From NCBI RefSeq assembly GCF_964204645.1, contig NC_134027.1:14560485-14620484 (forward strand): 60,000 bases of DNA, given 5' to 3'. Positions 1 through 9,476 of the stretch are shown piece after piece (positions within the stretch are counted from its first letter, which is position 1; each line of letters begins with the position of its first letter). The notes below the pieces were generated by a model. It had not been told where the DNA came from. It saw only the letters and a list, made by a program, of their open reading frames with translations, and did not search any database. The position numbers were made by a program, and so were the translations under genes. The DNA comes from Tubulanus polymorphus. Taxonomy: Eukaryota > Nemertea > Palaeonemertea > Tubulaniformes > Tubulanidae.

Positions 1-648
1 CAACCACGTGCAAGGGTCATCAGATCAGTGTTGAAAATTCTCCTTCCAATCCTGTGTTAGTAAGAAGCAAAAATAAAATCAAGGTACCTCCTTTAACTGA
101 GGTGACCATTCCTTGTTATATCAAGGGTTCTCATTCATTGGCCAAATGGGCTATTGTTGAATCTAATCATAATTGGAAATTAGGTATTGATCTTTGTGTA
201 GCTCAAAGCGTAATTGACACGGACTGTGAAGCGATCCCCGTCAGGGTGGTCAATTTAAGTGATTCTTCACGCATTATCTATCAAAATTCCCCTCTTGCTA
301 CTCTCTCAGGAGTAAGAGCTGTTTGGTCGGAAGAACATACAGTGTCCAAGGTGGAAAGCTGCACTAACACTGGCGATTCCAGTGTTGATAATTTGCGTGG
401 AGCCTGACCACCTTAAAGATTTGATAAATCGTAGCTGTGAGGGATTAGACCCTGGTCAGTCAAAACAAATGAAGAGACTTATTTTGAAGTACTCTGATGT
501 ATTCGCTTAATCTAGCACACTATTGACACGGGACATCTTCCGCCTATCAAACAGAAAGTTCGGCGGGTCCCTCAGGCTAAACAACCTGAATTAAATTAGT
601 TACTAGGAAAGATGCAACAATCTAACGTGATTGAAGAGTAATTCAGGC
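1..648 (+). pseudogene. Ty3/Gypsy pol remnant (protease-RT linker and start of reverse transcriptase)
   Basis: An open stretch at 54-407 (117 residues) reads like the beta-rich linker between protease and reverse transcriptase of Gypsy pol (IKVPPLTEVTIPCYIKG, then IIYQNSPLATLSGV). It stops at 407, and the following bases in shifting frames match the start of a Gypsy reverse transcriptase: a HLKDLINRS-like segment, an IDTGHLPPIKQK-like segment and an LLGKMQQSNVIEE-like segment with several stops. No catalytic RT motif survives. It lies upstream of a possible LTR and a separate gag, so it probably belongs to an earlier, truncated copy rather than to the element that starts near 940. Family assignment is firm; its relation to the downstream element is inference. 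Confidence 0.7.
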
Positions 649-941
649 TGGTGATAGCAAATTAATCATTGGAATTAGTTTTAGTTTGGTTGCAGTGTTT
701 GAGATGATGAGTCATGTGATGAGTCACACTTTTTAATTACAGTACGGGGGCAAAGACTGCGCATAGCTGTCCCATAAATAATTCTTAATGGGCGTCATTT
801 CACAAAGAGCACACATGCGAAAACTTTTAGTTAGTAAGTTTGGATCTGGTTGGCAACAAGATAACTCGGCTGTAAATTTTAGATCCCGAAGATCGTCGTC
901 GAGCTTGTTTTATTTTGGACTTTGAAATAAGGCGGCGAGCA
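649..941 (+). repeat. Possible 5' LTR of the Gypsy element
   Basis: The block starts TGGTGATAG and ends GGCGAGCA (TG...CA), sits between pol debris and a primer-binding-like site, and contains a CATAAATAA TATA-like stretch plus two TGAGTCA AP-1-like boxes about 13 bp apart near 707-727. I did not find a matching 3' LTR in the window, so the boundaries rest only on the ends and on the position of the primer-binding-like site. Confidence 0.35.
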
Positions 942-943
942 TT

Positions 944-960
944 TGGTGGAGAACCCGGGC
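944..960 (+). promoter_or_regulatory. Primer-binding-site-like sequence
   Basis: TGGTGGAGAACCCGGGC begins with TGG, as expected for a site pairing with a tRNA 3' CCA end, and lies two bases after the putative LTR end and about 90 bp before the first gag ATG. The tRNA was not identified. Confidence 0.45.
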
Positions 961-1050
961 AAAAACAAATTTGTAGAAACGAAAGAAATTTTAAAACGAA
1001 AGCAGAAACAAAAAAAAAACAAGCAATTAAGTCAACTTAATTGGACAAAG

Positions 1051-2145
1051 ATGAATGTACTAGTATTTTCAATGGAAACGGAGAAGGGCCAGGCGAGCAA
1101 AGATCAAAACCAGCCAATCGATTTTGGGCCGAGACTACTGATGCAAATTCAGTCTCAAATTTCTGCGTTAGAGACATCGCCTGATAATTTAACATTTAGG
1201 CCCGATACCACCTATTCAGGTGATGCAGATGAGGATATCAATAGATTTATTCGAGATTTTGAAGAGCGGGTAGAACTTGGGGGTTGGAAAAAGTCAAAAG
1301 CTCTAGCCGCTTTCCCTATGTTTTTAAAAGGGAGAGCGAAGGATTATTATTATTATCTAAAAGGTAATCCAAAACGTGATGCAGAAGGGAAGGATGTTGA
1401 GTACACTTTTGATGAGGTTTTGGAAGAATTCAAAAGAAAGTTCAATAGTAAAGACATGCAGTGGGTAGCTTTACAGCAATTTTATAGTTTAAAGATGATT
1501 GAGGGTGAATCAGTTGATTGTTACATATCTCGGTTAGTTGAACTGGCAGGGAAATTAGGTAAGGCGGGAAATGATTTATCACAGCCTTTTATTCATGGCC
1601 TGCTGCCAAACACAAAGGCATTTGTGTTAGGAAAATGTCCGAATTCTTTCGACCAGGCGATTAATTATGCACTTATGTACCTTGAACTAGCGCCATCCCA
1701 GGCTCAAATTAGAGCCATAGATTTGGGCTATTCGAGGCAGGTAGCTTTGGAACAAGAGGTGAAAGGGTTGAATGAGAAACTTTCTCAACTTTTATCACTA
1801 CAACGAAATGACCAATTACATGAAAGACAAAGGGCTGTACGGCTTTCTGATGGCCGTCCATATTGTGAAAATTGTCGTACCGCTGGACATACAACGGCGA
1901 GATGTCGGCAAAACCCATCAATAATTTGTCACAATTCTGGCAGACGAGGCCATATAGCCAGACAATGTCGATCTACTCGACAAAACTATGGGTCACAGCC
2001 TCGATACTCGCCAGCCTATCGTCCACCGCCACGACAATTCACAGATAGAACACGCCAATTTGAAGAGGTTATAATCCTTATCGTGCTAAATTTAAATTTG
2101 AATCGAACTATAGTCCCCCATGCCAGTTTCAACCGAGGGAGTTAA
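1051..2145 (+). CDS. gag: Gag polyprotein of a Ty3/Gypsy retrotransposon
   Basis: The frame is open from 943, but the first ATG is at 1051 (a second at 1072), giving about 364 residues. The middle matches the Retrotrans_gag capsid domain (FEERVELGGW, AFPMFLKGRAKDYY, FDEVLEEFKRKF, LVELAGKLGKAG), which packages element RNA into virus-like particles. A C-terminal CCHC zinc knuckle is seen (CENCRTAGHTTARC). A second knuckle follows but its second cysteine is serine (CHNSGRRGHIARQC), so it is probably defective. The frame ends at 2145 while gag-like sequence continues in other frames, so the true C-terminus is lost. The Polinton insertion lies 400 bp downstream within the same element. Confidence 0.8.
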   Translation: MNVLVFSMETEKGQASKDQNQPIDFGPRLLMQIQSQISALETSPDNLTFRPDTTYSGDADEDINRFIRDFEERVELGGWKKSKALAAFPMFLKGRAKDYYYYLKGNPKRDAEGKDVEYTFDEVLEEFKRKFNSKDMQWVALQQFYSLKMIEGESVDCYISRLVELAGKLGKAGNDLSQPFIHGLLPNTKAFVLGKCPNSFDQAINYALMYLELAPSQAQIRAIDLGYSRQVALEQEVKGLNEKLSQLLSLQRNDQLHERQRAVRLSDGRPYCENCRTAGHTTARCRQNPSIICHNSGRRGHIARQCRSTRQNYGSQPRYSPAYRPPPRQFTDRTRQFEEVIILIVLNLNLNRTIVPHASFNRGS

Positions 2146-2551
2146 GAACTAGCTATCCATCTAGAGATAGGCCCACTCAGATTAACCATGTTGATAGGGA
2201 TGATGTTTCGGGAAACTTGCTTGGGCCTATGATTATGAGGTAAATCATGGGCCGCAGGCCAACAGTCAGAAAATGGGCATTATAAAAATGAAAACGATTT
2301 TTATGAAGTTAATTATCAACGTCCATTTAACCAGGAACAAATTATTCATCGAAATTTTGACTATGAACCTTATTTTGAGTATGATTATGCAAGCTATGAA
2401 CAAGATATGAAAAATGATTTATCTCGAACGACTCTCTTCATTTTATGAACCTATGTTTATGAAGAATGAGGACAGTAGCACTGCCATGAACCGCGAACAA
2501 ACTGGGAATGATTTCAGTGAAATCCCTTGAAACCTTTATAGTAGAGGTGTG
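2146..2551 (+). pseudogene. Degraded gag C-terminal extension, interrupted by the Polinton
   Basis: About 2265-2450 another frame encodes a Tyr/Asn/Glu-rich stretch (FNQEQIIHRNFDYEPYFEYD), followed by a further shifted frame with MFMKNEDSSTAMNREQTG and a TGA stop near 2528-2530. The reading then runs into the GGTGTG target site, and the same frame resumes immediately after the Polinton at 20610. This is the direct sign that one gag-pol unit was split by the insertion. Confidence 0.6.
2546..2551. repeat. Target-site duplication GGTGTG, left copy
   Basis: GGTGTG directly precedes the element end AGTAATAGGGG and is repeated exactly at 20604-20609 after the other end. A 6-bp duplication is typical of Polinton integration. 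Confidence 0.93.
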
Positions 2552-3118
2552 AGTAATAGGGGTAATGGGCTTTCAAGCCAAAGGTCGAACGGTCGAGCTC
2601 ATTAAAAAACAAAACATTAAAAGTAATTTAAAACTATAATATATTTTCATAACCGTGTGCATTTTATATTATAACTAAATATTTATTCTAAGATATCAAT
2701 AATTTAAATTTAAAAAGCATATTGTATTAAATCAATTGGTCGCTCCACTTCGCTACCGCTCCGCTCCGCGACCAATTGATTTATTTACAATACACAAATT
2801 CATATAATCAAATATATTTTAATAATAATAATTATTCTATTATTCAACTGAAATACACACGGTTATGAAAATATATTATAGTTTTAAATTAATTTTAATA
2901 TTTGTTTTTAATGAACTCGACCATTCAACCTTTAACCTGAAAGCCCATTACCCCTATTACTCTTAAAATAATCATATACATGAATAACATTTAAATTGAC
3001 AGATTATTCAATATAAAAGTATATATTTACAACATTATTTCAATATTCATATTTGTATGAGTTAGATTTTTAAACATTATAAGTGTTAGTAAAGTGTGAT
3101 TGAAATAATACATGATAT
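2552..3118 (+). repeat. Left terminal inverted repeat with internal palindrome
   Basis: The 567 bp match the reverse complement of 20049-20603. Within it, 2552-2961 forms an imperfect palindrome: the outer arm AGTAATAGGGGTAATGGGC recurs inverted, ending at 2961. The outer roughly 115 bp of each arm pair well, the next roughly 90 bp pair poorly, and a perfect 15-bp central stem (2729-2743 with 2768-2782, AAATCAATTGGTCGC) encloses a GC-rich 24-nt loop. The inner 2962-3118 is a plain terminal repeat. Such an end could fold into a hairpin, a possible substrate for replication or end recognition; that role is inference. Confidence 0.9.
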
Positions 3119-3142
3119 AAATCATTGAACTTCTAAAATCAA

Positions 3143-3170
3143 TTTTAATAAAAAATTTAGTATTAAAATG
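3143..3170 (+). promoter_or_regulatory. TTTTAATAAAAA-type start box before the first gene
   Basis: TTTTAATAAAAAATTTAG followed by TATTAAAATGG leads into the ATG at 3168. The same box-plus-spacer arrangement precedes the ATGs at 7290, 13996 and 32406. Confidence 0.55.
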
Positions 3171-3745
3171 GAAGCAAATAAGTACTACTGTCCAACATGT
3201 AATATCAATATAGATAAATCCCAAAAAGCAAGACACAATAAAACTAAAACACGTTTAGAGAATAAATTAAAATTAGAATATAAAGATGATATATTAGAAT
3301 CTAAATTAGATGAATTAAAGAATGATAAAGAAACATACAAATGTGATACATGTAATCAATCATTCAGTCATAAAAGATATTATAATGAACATTTAAAATC
3401 TAAAAGTCATATTAGAAATAAGAATAATGATATTTTAGGTGAAGATTATTTTGATAAAGATAATGATAAGAAACAGAAGACAATTAAAAGCATAAAAAAT
3501 AAATTAAACAATAAAACACCATACATGGAAGATGCAAGAAAATATATTAATTCATTAGATAATAAAAAAAGATATAGAGATAACCGAAGCATTTAAAAGT
3601 GATATTGGTCCAGCAGCTATCGAGTTTAAATTTCATAAAGGAAAAACATTAGAAGAAAATAAAAAACATTTAGAAAATATGAAAGAAATTATAAAAATAA
3701 TAACTGATGTTGAATATCCTAAAATAAGAGCTGTACCGGTATTTT
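3168..3745 (+). pseudogene. C2H2 zinc-finger ORF, possibly the N-terminus of DNA polymerase B
   Basis: The ATG at 3168 opens 142 residues with one zinc-binding motif near the start (YYCPTC, then RHNKTK) and a clear C2H2 finger around residues 58-81 (KCDTCNQSFSHKRYYNEHLK, then SKSH). The frame stops at 3594-3596, but an overlapping frame continues with coding character (DIGPAAIEFKFHKGKTLEEN) to a TAA at about 3744. It is followed without a promoter-like box by the polymerase reading frame at 3764. Either this is a separate DNA-binding protein or, more likely in my view, the broken amino end of the polymerase gene. A 27-bp motif shared with 41158-41184 lies at its end. Confidence 0.55.
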
Positions 3746-3763
3746 AACTTCCCCGGCCATACA

Positions 3764-4987
3764 TTGGAAGAGGTTTACAAGTGTATATTTTCTAAAGTTA
3801 AATTCATAAAATCTGAAGATAAACCAATATATAATATAAATTCTCATTCACAACATATTATACATAAACAACATATAGATGATAAATTAGATAAATGTTA
3901 TAATGAAGTAAAAACTAAAATAGAAGAGAAATATTTTGAAGGATCTGGTTTAATATTTGATGAAATAATATTTATGACTTTACATGTTTATAACACAAAA
4001 TATAATAAGTTAACTAAATCAAAACCAATTGATGAAAATAATGTATCATATTATAAAGAGCGAGATATTGAAGCATTGAGTTATATTAAACTACCATTTA
4101 AAACTAATGCTGTAATAAATGTACAAAATGACGATTATAAATGTTTTCTATGGGCTATAATAAGTTGTTTACACCCAGTTGAAGATTATAAACAACATAG
4201 TTTTAGATTAACTCATTATAAACCATTTGAAAATAATTATAAGATAGATAAGTATCCTGTTATAATTAAAAACATCCCAAAAATAGAAAGAGATAATAAT
4301 ATAAAGATAAATGCATTTGATTTAATCAAATTACCAAATACAAAAGGTAACAGTATAAAACATTATACATTAGAACCTTTATATCTATCAAAAGATTATG
4401 ATTCAAACGATGTTATAGATATACTATATTATGAGAATCATTATATGTGGATTAAACAAATCGATTTATTTTTTAAATCAGAAAGTGATCACCATAAAAT
4501 ATATCTTTGTAGAAAATGTTTACATAGATTCAGTAATGAAAGTACATTATTAAATCATAAACAATTATGTGAAAATCATGATTATTGTAAACTAGTTTTA
4601 CCAAATGAAAAAGATAAAATATTAGAATTAAAAAAATATGATTACAAAAATAAAGTACCATTTGTTATATATGGAGATTTTGAATCATTAAATAAAGAAT
4701 TAACTGATCAAGATAGAAAAGAAATATATTATAAAAGAAAGAAATTAAATTCTAATGAAAATGATTTTTCAGATGAACCACCAAAAACAAATACTATTAA
4801 AAAGATTCATCAATCAGCTGCAGCTTTCGGGTTATATATTAAATCTGATTATCCAGAACTAATTGAAAGTGAATATTATGATTATAGAAATGAAAATGTT
4901 ATCAATCATTTTCGTGACTTATTAATTGAATATGAAATAAGATTTAGTAAATTATTGAATACAAATATAGAAATTATAATGACATAA
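3764..4987 (+). pseudogene. polB: Protein-primed DNA polymerase B, N-terminal and exonuclease part
   Basis: Open for 407 residues without an ATG start. It has the Polinton polymerase block DDYKCFLWAIISCLHPVE near residues 122-138, a C2H2-like zinc-binding stretch (CRKCLHRFSNESTLLNHKQL) around 249-268, and the ExoI motif VIYGDFESLNKE around 301-312, whose Asp and Glu bind metal in the proofreading 3'-5' exonuclease. The frame ends at 4987, and the next polymerase block continues in another frame from about 4990, so this is a frameshift rather than a natural end. In the intact family the enzyme copies the element genome from a terminal-protein primer. Here it is the first of at least four broken pieces extending to 7260. 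Confidence 0.85.
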
Positions 4988-4989
4988 TG

Positions 4990-5593
4990 AAGAAGATAAA
5001 GAAGAATTTGCGTTTGCAGATAAATGTTATTATTGTGAAAAGAAATTTAATTTTAAAGATAAAAAAGTAAGAGACCATTATCATTTGAACGGAAAGTTTA
5101 GAGGCGCTGCACATGAGAATTGTAACTTACAAGCTAAGAAAATTAATTTTGTACCAGTTATATTTCATAATCTATCAGGATATGATGCACATTTATTCAT
5201 CAAACAGTTATGCCATAAAATAGAAGAAATTAATAATGAAATAGAAAGATTAAATTCAAATAGATCAAAAGATAAAATACCAACTTATAAATTTAGAATG
5301 TTAGCTAAAACATCTGAGAATTATATATCATTCCAATTTGGTTGCCTAAGATTTATAGATTCATATAGATTTTTAAATAGTTCATTAGATAACTTATAAA
5401 AATCATTAGTTGATGATGAATTAAAAATATTAAAACAACACTATCCAAATAGTGGTGATTTTCAATTAATGAGATATAAAGGAGCAATTCCATATTCATT
5501 TTATAAATCACATAATGATTTCAATATAACTGAATTATTAAAAGAACAATTTTATGATGAATTAAAAAATGAATATGTTAAAGATGATTGAAT
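4990..5593 (+). pseudogene. polB: DNA polymerase B, zinc-binding and ExoII region
   Basis: The piece carries a Cys/His block (CYYCEKKF, VRDHYHLNGKFRGAAHENCN) that links the exonuclease motifs in Maverick and adintovirus-like polymerases, followed by the ExoII motif FHNLSGYDAHLF and a further exonuclease-domain segment (FGCLRFIDSYRFLNSSLDNL). An in-frame TAA at 5397-5399 interrupts it; the same frame then continues with conserved sequence (SGDFQLMRYKGAIPYSFYKS) to a TGA near 5591, where the reading shifts. Two defects in 600 bp show the gene is not translatable as a whole here. Confidence 0.85.
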
Positions 5594-6242
5594 ATTTGGA
5601 ATCATTTCAAAATAGAAAATCATGGGCAATTAGTAGATTTATATTTAAAATCAGATGTATTATTATTAACCGATATATTCGAAAGGTTTAGAGATGTAAA
5701 CCTAAAATATTTCAATATTGATCCATGTCATTGTTATTCATCACCAGGTTTAACATGGGATTGTGGATTAAAATTTACGGATATAAAAATGGATTTGTTA
5801 ACAAATATAGATCAATTATTATTATTTGAAAAATCTATAAGAGGAGGAGTTTCAGGTGTATTAGGTGATAGATATTTCAATGTAAATGATAACCCTGGAT
5901 ATAAGTTATTATATATAGATGCAAATAATTTGTATGGTTGGGCAATGATGGAACCACAACCTTATGGAGTATTTGAAATAAGTGAAGTTTTACAGAATGA
6001 AAATAATGATAAATTTGATTGGAAGAAAAGAATTCTAGATATTGCAGATGATTCAGATACTGGTTACTTCTTTGTTGGAGATTGATAATATCCTGAACAT
6101 ATTAAATTTAAATCTAGAAATCTAGCATACTGTCCCGAACATAAAACCGTTACTCATGAAGAATTATCAAATTATCAAAAAAGAATTAAACCCGAAAATC
6201 TTATTCATACAGAAAAGTTAATGGTAACTCGAGAAGATAAAT
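5588..6242 (+). pseudogene. polB: DNA polymerase B, palm motif A region
   Basis: The open part, 5588-6085, includes an ExoIII-like segment (YLKSDVLLLTDIFERFRDV) and polymerase motif A with the catalytic Asp (LLYIDANNLYGWAMMEPQPY). The preceding RGGVSGVLGDRYFNVN block is typical of protein-primed polymerases. At 6082-6087 two consecutive stops, TGA TAA, interrupt the frame. Conserved sequence continues in the same frame (YPEHIKFKSRNLAYCPEHK, then HEELSNYQKRIKPEN) to a TAG TAG pair near 6250, after which the next piece lies in another frame. Confidence 0.87.
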
Positions 6243-6264
6243 ATAATTAGTAGTACATTACAGA

Positions 6265-7260
6265 ATGTTAAAGTTTTATCTAAAACAAGGAATGATTCTA
6301 AAAAAAGTACATAGATATATTTCATTCAGTCAATCTAAGTGGTTAGAAAAATATATAGATTTTAACACCAAACAGAGAACTGAAGCTAAAACTGATTTCG
6401 AGAAAGATTTCTTCAGGTTAATGAATAATGCATTCTATGGTAAGACTTGTGAAAATATTAGAAATAGAAATGATATTGAGTTAGTTAGTAATGGTAAAAG
6501 AATTAGACATTTACAATCATATCCTAAGTTCATTGGTAACAGAATATTTGATGAAAATTTAGCTGCAGTTAAGATGAGAAGAACATCAATGAAATTTAAT
6601 AAACCAATCTATGTTGGCGCTTCAGTTTTAGAATTATCAAAATTACTAATGTATGAATTCTATTATAATGTATTACAACCACTTTTTGGAGAAAAACATA
6701 TAGAAATATTATATTTTGATACTGACAGTTACATATTAAAGATAAAAACTGATAACATAACTGATGATTTAAAAACATTAAAACATCATTTTGATTTCAG
6801 TAAATATCCTAAAGATCATGAATTGTTTAGCAATGATAATAAAAAAGTTCCCGGTAAATTCAAAGATGAATTAGGCGGTGAAGAAATGATTGAATTCATT
6901 GGTATTAGATCTAAAATGTATTCATATGAAACTAAAGAACATGAATCTAAAAAGTTAAAAGGAATAACCAAAAATGTAGTAGAAAAGAATATCAAAGAAA
7001 AGAATTTCAAAGATTACATCAATTGTATATTCAATGAAGAAGTTAGAAAACATAAGATGAGATGTTTAAGATCTGAAGATCATGAAATGTTCATTGAAGA
7101 AATTGAAAAGATAAGTCTAAACCCATTTGATGATAAAAGATATATTCTGGATGATGGAATTCATACAGTTGTTTATGGTTGCAATTTAGATGAATACTTA
7201 AAATTTAAAAGAGAAGAAACAAAAGAGAACGAGATAATGAAAAGAATTCTAACGTGTTAA
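6265..7260 (+). pseudogene. polB: DNA polymerase B, C-terminal palm and thumb
   Basis: A 331-residue open piece ends at a natural-looking TAA 29 bp before the next gene. It contains motif B (KDFFRLMNNAFYGKTCEN), whose Lys and Tyr contact the incoming nucleotide, and motif C (ILYFDTDSYILK), the second catalytic Asp pair. The downstream FKDELGGEEMIEFIGIRSKMY and KLKGITKNVVEKNI blocks are the usual C-terminal features of Maverick polymerases. Both catalytic palm motifs survive across the broken gene, which suggests recent decay or base-level errors rather than old loss. Confidence 0.9.
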
Positions 7261-7265
7261 TCAAA

Positions 7266-7292
7266 TTTTAATAAAAATATGTATTATAAATG
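7266..7292 (+). promoter_or_regulatory. TTTTAATAAAAA box and TATAAATG start
   Basis: TTTTAATAAAAATATG followed by TATTATAAATGG ends in the ATG at 7290, matching the arrangement before 3168, 13996 and 32406. Confidence 0.6.
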
Positions 7293-7643
7293 GAGAGTAA
7301 ACAAACACACAGTGAGAACAACAAATTATTTCTAGATAGAATTAAAGATATCACAAATGTAAAATCTGTAGATTATAAATTCAAAAAGTTAACAGAATTA
7401 ACAATCCATAAGAAATATCTAATTACAAATATTGATACAGTTACTAATAACTGTGGAGATAAATTAGTTATACACTTAGAATATGAAGGATTAAAAGGAA
7501 ATACATATAAATTCAGAACATATTTACCGGATAGATTTCATAGATTATCAAGTGAAGATTTAGAAGAATTATGTTCTGGAGATTTCTATTTCGTATACAA
7601 AGGTAAGAATGAAAAAGGGCACCATGAAATAGATTTCGAATAA
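7290..7643 (+). CDS. Small conserved Polinton protein of unknown function
   Basis: An intact 117-residue ORF starts at the first ATG, directly at the TATAAATGG box. It has an N-terminal helix-prone part and a beta-rich core (KYLITNIDTVTNNCGDKLVI, YKFRTYLPDRFHRLSSEDLE, FYFVYKGKNEKGHHEIDF). The PDRFHRL-like segment followed by FVYKGK recurs, as I recall, in small proteins from Maverick-type elements. The fold might be a small beta-barrel such as a nucleic-acid-binding OB fold, but this is a guess from strand spacing. It lies between the polymerase and capsid genes with short spacers. Confidence 0.7.
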   Translation: MESKQTHSENNKLFLDRIKDITNVKSVDYKFKKLTELTIHKKYLITNIDTVTNNCGDKLVIHLEYEGLKGNTYKFRTYLPDRFHRLSSEDLEELCSGDFYFVYKGKNEKGHHEIDFE

Positions 7644-7657
7644 AATATGTAAAATAA

Positions 7658-8412
7658 ATGGTAGAATTAAAAGAATACAGAATATTTGTTGATTCTAGAA
7701 AACATACAAATTATAAATCTCATAATCTACTAGTACAATTAGATAGAGAATTTAAGAATTGTGTAGATTTAAAATTAGTAAATATAAGTTTATGTAATTC
7801 TTTTTATAATATATCAGATAAAACTTTTGAACATAGAGGGTTTATGATTGATATGAGAAATAAAGATAAATGGTTTCATATATTTTTAAAACCAGGATTA
7901 TATAATTTAGAATCATTAGCACAGGAAATTAATAGAAGAGCTCGGTTGAAAATCGGGGGCACTTCTGTATTTGAAATTAAATTTAATAAAATTGATAGTA
8001 CTAATAAAATTAGAATAATGATATCTAATGAACAACATGAATTTATGGTAAACAAACCACTGGCTAAAATGTTAGGAATTAAACCGCTTACAGTTACTGG
8101 AAACGCAGAAGGCAGCTCAAATATAATACCTTTTACACACTTTTATATTTATTGCAATTTAATCGAGCCTACAAAAACTTTCGAAGCAACTAAAGAAACA
8201 ATTTGTAGTTCTAGTATACTAAATATTTTACCGCTAAAAATGTTAAACAATTTGGAACTCAAATAAATTATAATTTAACTGAATGTGATTTCAAACCTTG
8301 TATTCCACATTTCAATAATTTTAAATTAGAAATAAGAAATCATAATGGTTATTTAATTGATTTGAATAACTTTCCTGTGATATATGAATTAATTATAAGA
8401 TGTAAAGAGTAA
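7658..8412 (+). pseudogene. Minor capsid protein (penton, single jelly roll), frameshifted near its C-terminus
   Basis: The ATG at 7658 lies 14 bp after the previous stop, at an AAAATAAATGG box. The first frame runs to 8266 (202 residues) and opens with the strand-rich YRIFVDSRKHTNYKSHNLLV and VDLKLVNISLCNSFYNIS that I associate with Polinton penton proteins. Around 8200-8245 coding similarity moves to another frame, which ends at the TAA 8410-8412 with FKLEIRNHNGYLIDLNNFPV and a final beta strand. The full product would be about 250 residues, normal for the family, which caps the icosahedral vertices. A single indel would explain the break. Confidence 0.7.
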
Positions 8413-8428
8413 TTATTTCACTATATAA

Positions 8429-8785
8429 ATGAATATAACTGTTGGGCCGAGTATATGTTTTGGGTTTGATTTTAAACATGAGAAAGAAATGAAATTTAAC
8501 GTTAATGATGTAATTACACATATCAAAAATATTACATTTTCTAATGAAACAACATTTGAGTATGAAACAACAATAGATAAAGAAACTTTAAATGTAGAAA
8601 AGATTACTAATTTAATTAGAGAATCTTTAAGATTTTATGAATTAGATGAAGATTTTATCATCGATGATATTAAAAAAATAATAATTGAAATATATACAAA
8701 TGAAACTAGTAATGAAATAAATGTTGAATTAATCATAAATAAGATAACTAAATATTTTGATGATAGTAATTTCTTTGGTAAATAA
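8429..8785 (+). CDS. Unrecognised small acidic protein
   Basis: A 118-residue intact ORF starts at CTATATAAATG. It is rich in Asn, Ile, Glu and Thr, with two predicted amphipathic parts (NVNDVITHIKNITF; EKITNLIRESLRFYELDEDF, IDDIKKIIIEIYTN) and no membrane segment or zinc motif. Its stop TAA directly abuts the ATG of the next gene, giving GGTAAATAAATG, so the two could be expressed as a tight pair. I do not recognise a family. The position among virion genes suggests a structural or accessory role. Confidence 0.6.
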   Translation: MNITVGPSICFGFDFKHEKEMKFNVNDVITHIKNITFSNETTFEYETTIDKETLNVEKITNLIRESLRFYELDEDFIIDDIKKIIIEIYTNETSNEINVELIINKITKYFDDSNFFGK

Positions 8786-9010
8786 ATGAGTGATAATAAG
8801 TGGATAATAACTGGATTATATAATGGCGCATTACTATCAGTTGGAACTGTTGGTTATCCAATGGTATTAAAAAAAGTATTTAAAATGGGAAGTGTTAATG
8901 TTGATAGATTTGATATAAATGATATCTTAAAATTAACGTTAGCAGTTACTTTATCTAATTTAACTATTGATTATTTGGAAAAACATAAATATATTATTCC
9001 TCCCATATAA
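8786..9010 (+). CDS. Small membrane protein
   Basis: A 74-residue intact ORF with zero-base spacing after the previous stop. Residues 11-32 (YNGALLSVGTVGYPMVLKKV) and about 47-63 (ILKLTLAVTLSNLTIDYL) are hydrophobic and likely membrane segments around a short hydrophilic loop, and the end is KHKYIIPPI. Small two-segment membrane proteins are common in the capsid-gene cluster of Polintons. The overlap of its start box TAAATAAATG with the preceding stop is itself a conserved arrangement here. Confidence 0.6.
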   Translation: MSDNKWIITGLYNGALLSVGTVGYPMVLKKVFKMGSVNVDRFDINDILKLTLAVTLSNLTIDYLEKHKYIIPPI

Positions 9011-9034
9011 ATGCGTAATTATTTTACTAAATAA

Positions 9035-9457
9035 ATGGCTTCTGCAATTATAACTATTATAGGATCGGCAATTGTTAACGCTTTAGCATTTACTGGTGGT
9101 GGTTATTTATTCAAGCATATTGATAAAAATGGTTCATTATCAGAACAAAAAAGACATAACTTAGCGTTAGAAAAATATAATAAAGCTGCAGAAGAATATA
9201 GAGAAAAACGACAAACCTATATGGATTATATTAACAAAGAATTATATGATCAGAAGATTTCACACAGAGATTTTCAATCAGTTGATGATGCAATGAGTTT
9301 ATATAACGCGGTAACCAATAAAGAAAAATTACATCTATACAAACCTAAATTATCAGATTATTATACCCCGAGTAAAGAACAACAGAAATATGAAATAATA
9401 TGGATTTTAGGCGGAACTGTTATTGTTATATTTGTTGCTTATAAGTTTACTAATTAG
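9035..9457 (+). CDS. Conserved Polinton membrane-anchored coiled-coil protein
   Basis: A 140-residue intact ORF with start box ACTAAATAAATGG. It has an N-terminal hydrophobic segment at residues 2-25 (ASAIITIIGSAIVNALAFTG), a long charged helix (SEQKRHNLALEKYNKAAEEY through REKRQTYMDYINKELYDQ), a conserved DDAMSLYNAV / PKLSDYYTPSKEQQKYE stretch, and a C-terminal membrane segment at 119-138 (IIWILGGTVIVIFVAYKF). This two-anchor design with KRH...EKY...R...YINK and LSDYY.PS motifs fits a recurrent Maverick/adintovirus family of unknown function. It is probably a virion membrane component; that role is inference. Confidence 0.75.
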   Translation: MASAIITIIGSAIVNALAFTGGGYLFKHIDKNGSLSEQKRHNLALEKYNKAAEEYREKRQTYMDYINKELYDQKISHRDFQSVDDAMSLYNAVTNKEKLHLYKPKLSDYYTPSKEQQKYEIIWILGGTVIVIFVAYKFTN

Positions 9458-9476
9458 TAATTTTTTTGCTAAATAA

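Noticed and set aside
3168-7260. Stop-codon reassignment explaining the broken polymerase
   Set aside because: TAA, TAG and TGA all occur, frames also shift by indels, and neighbouring genes end normally at TAA. Decay or base errors explain it better.
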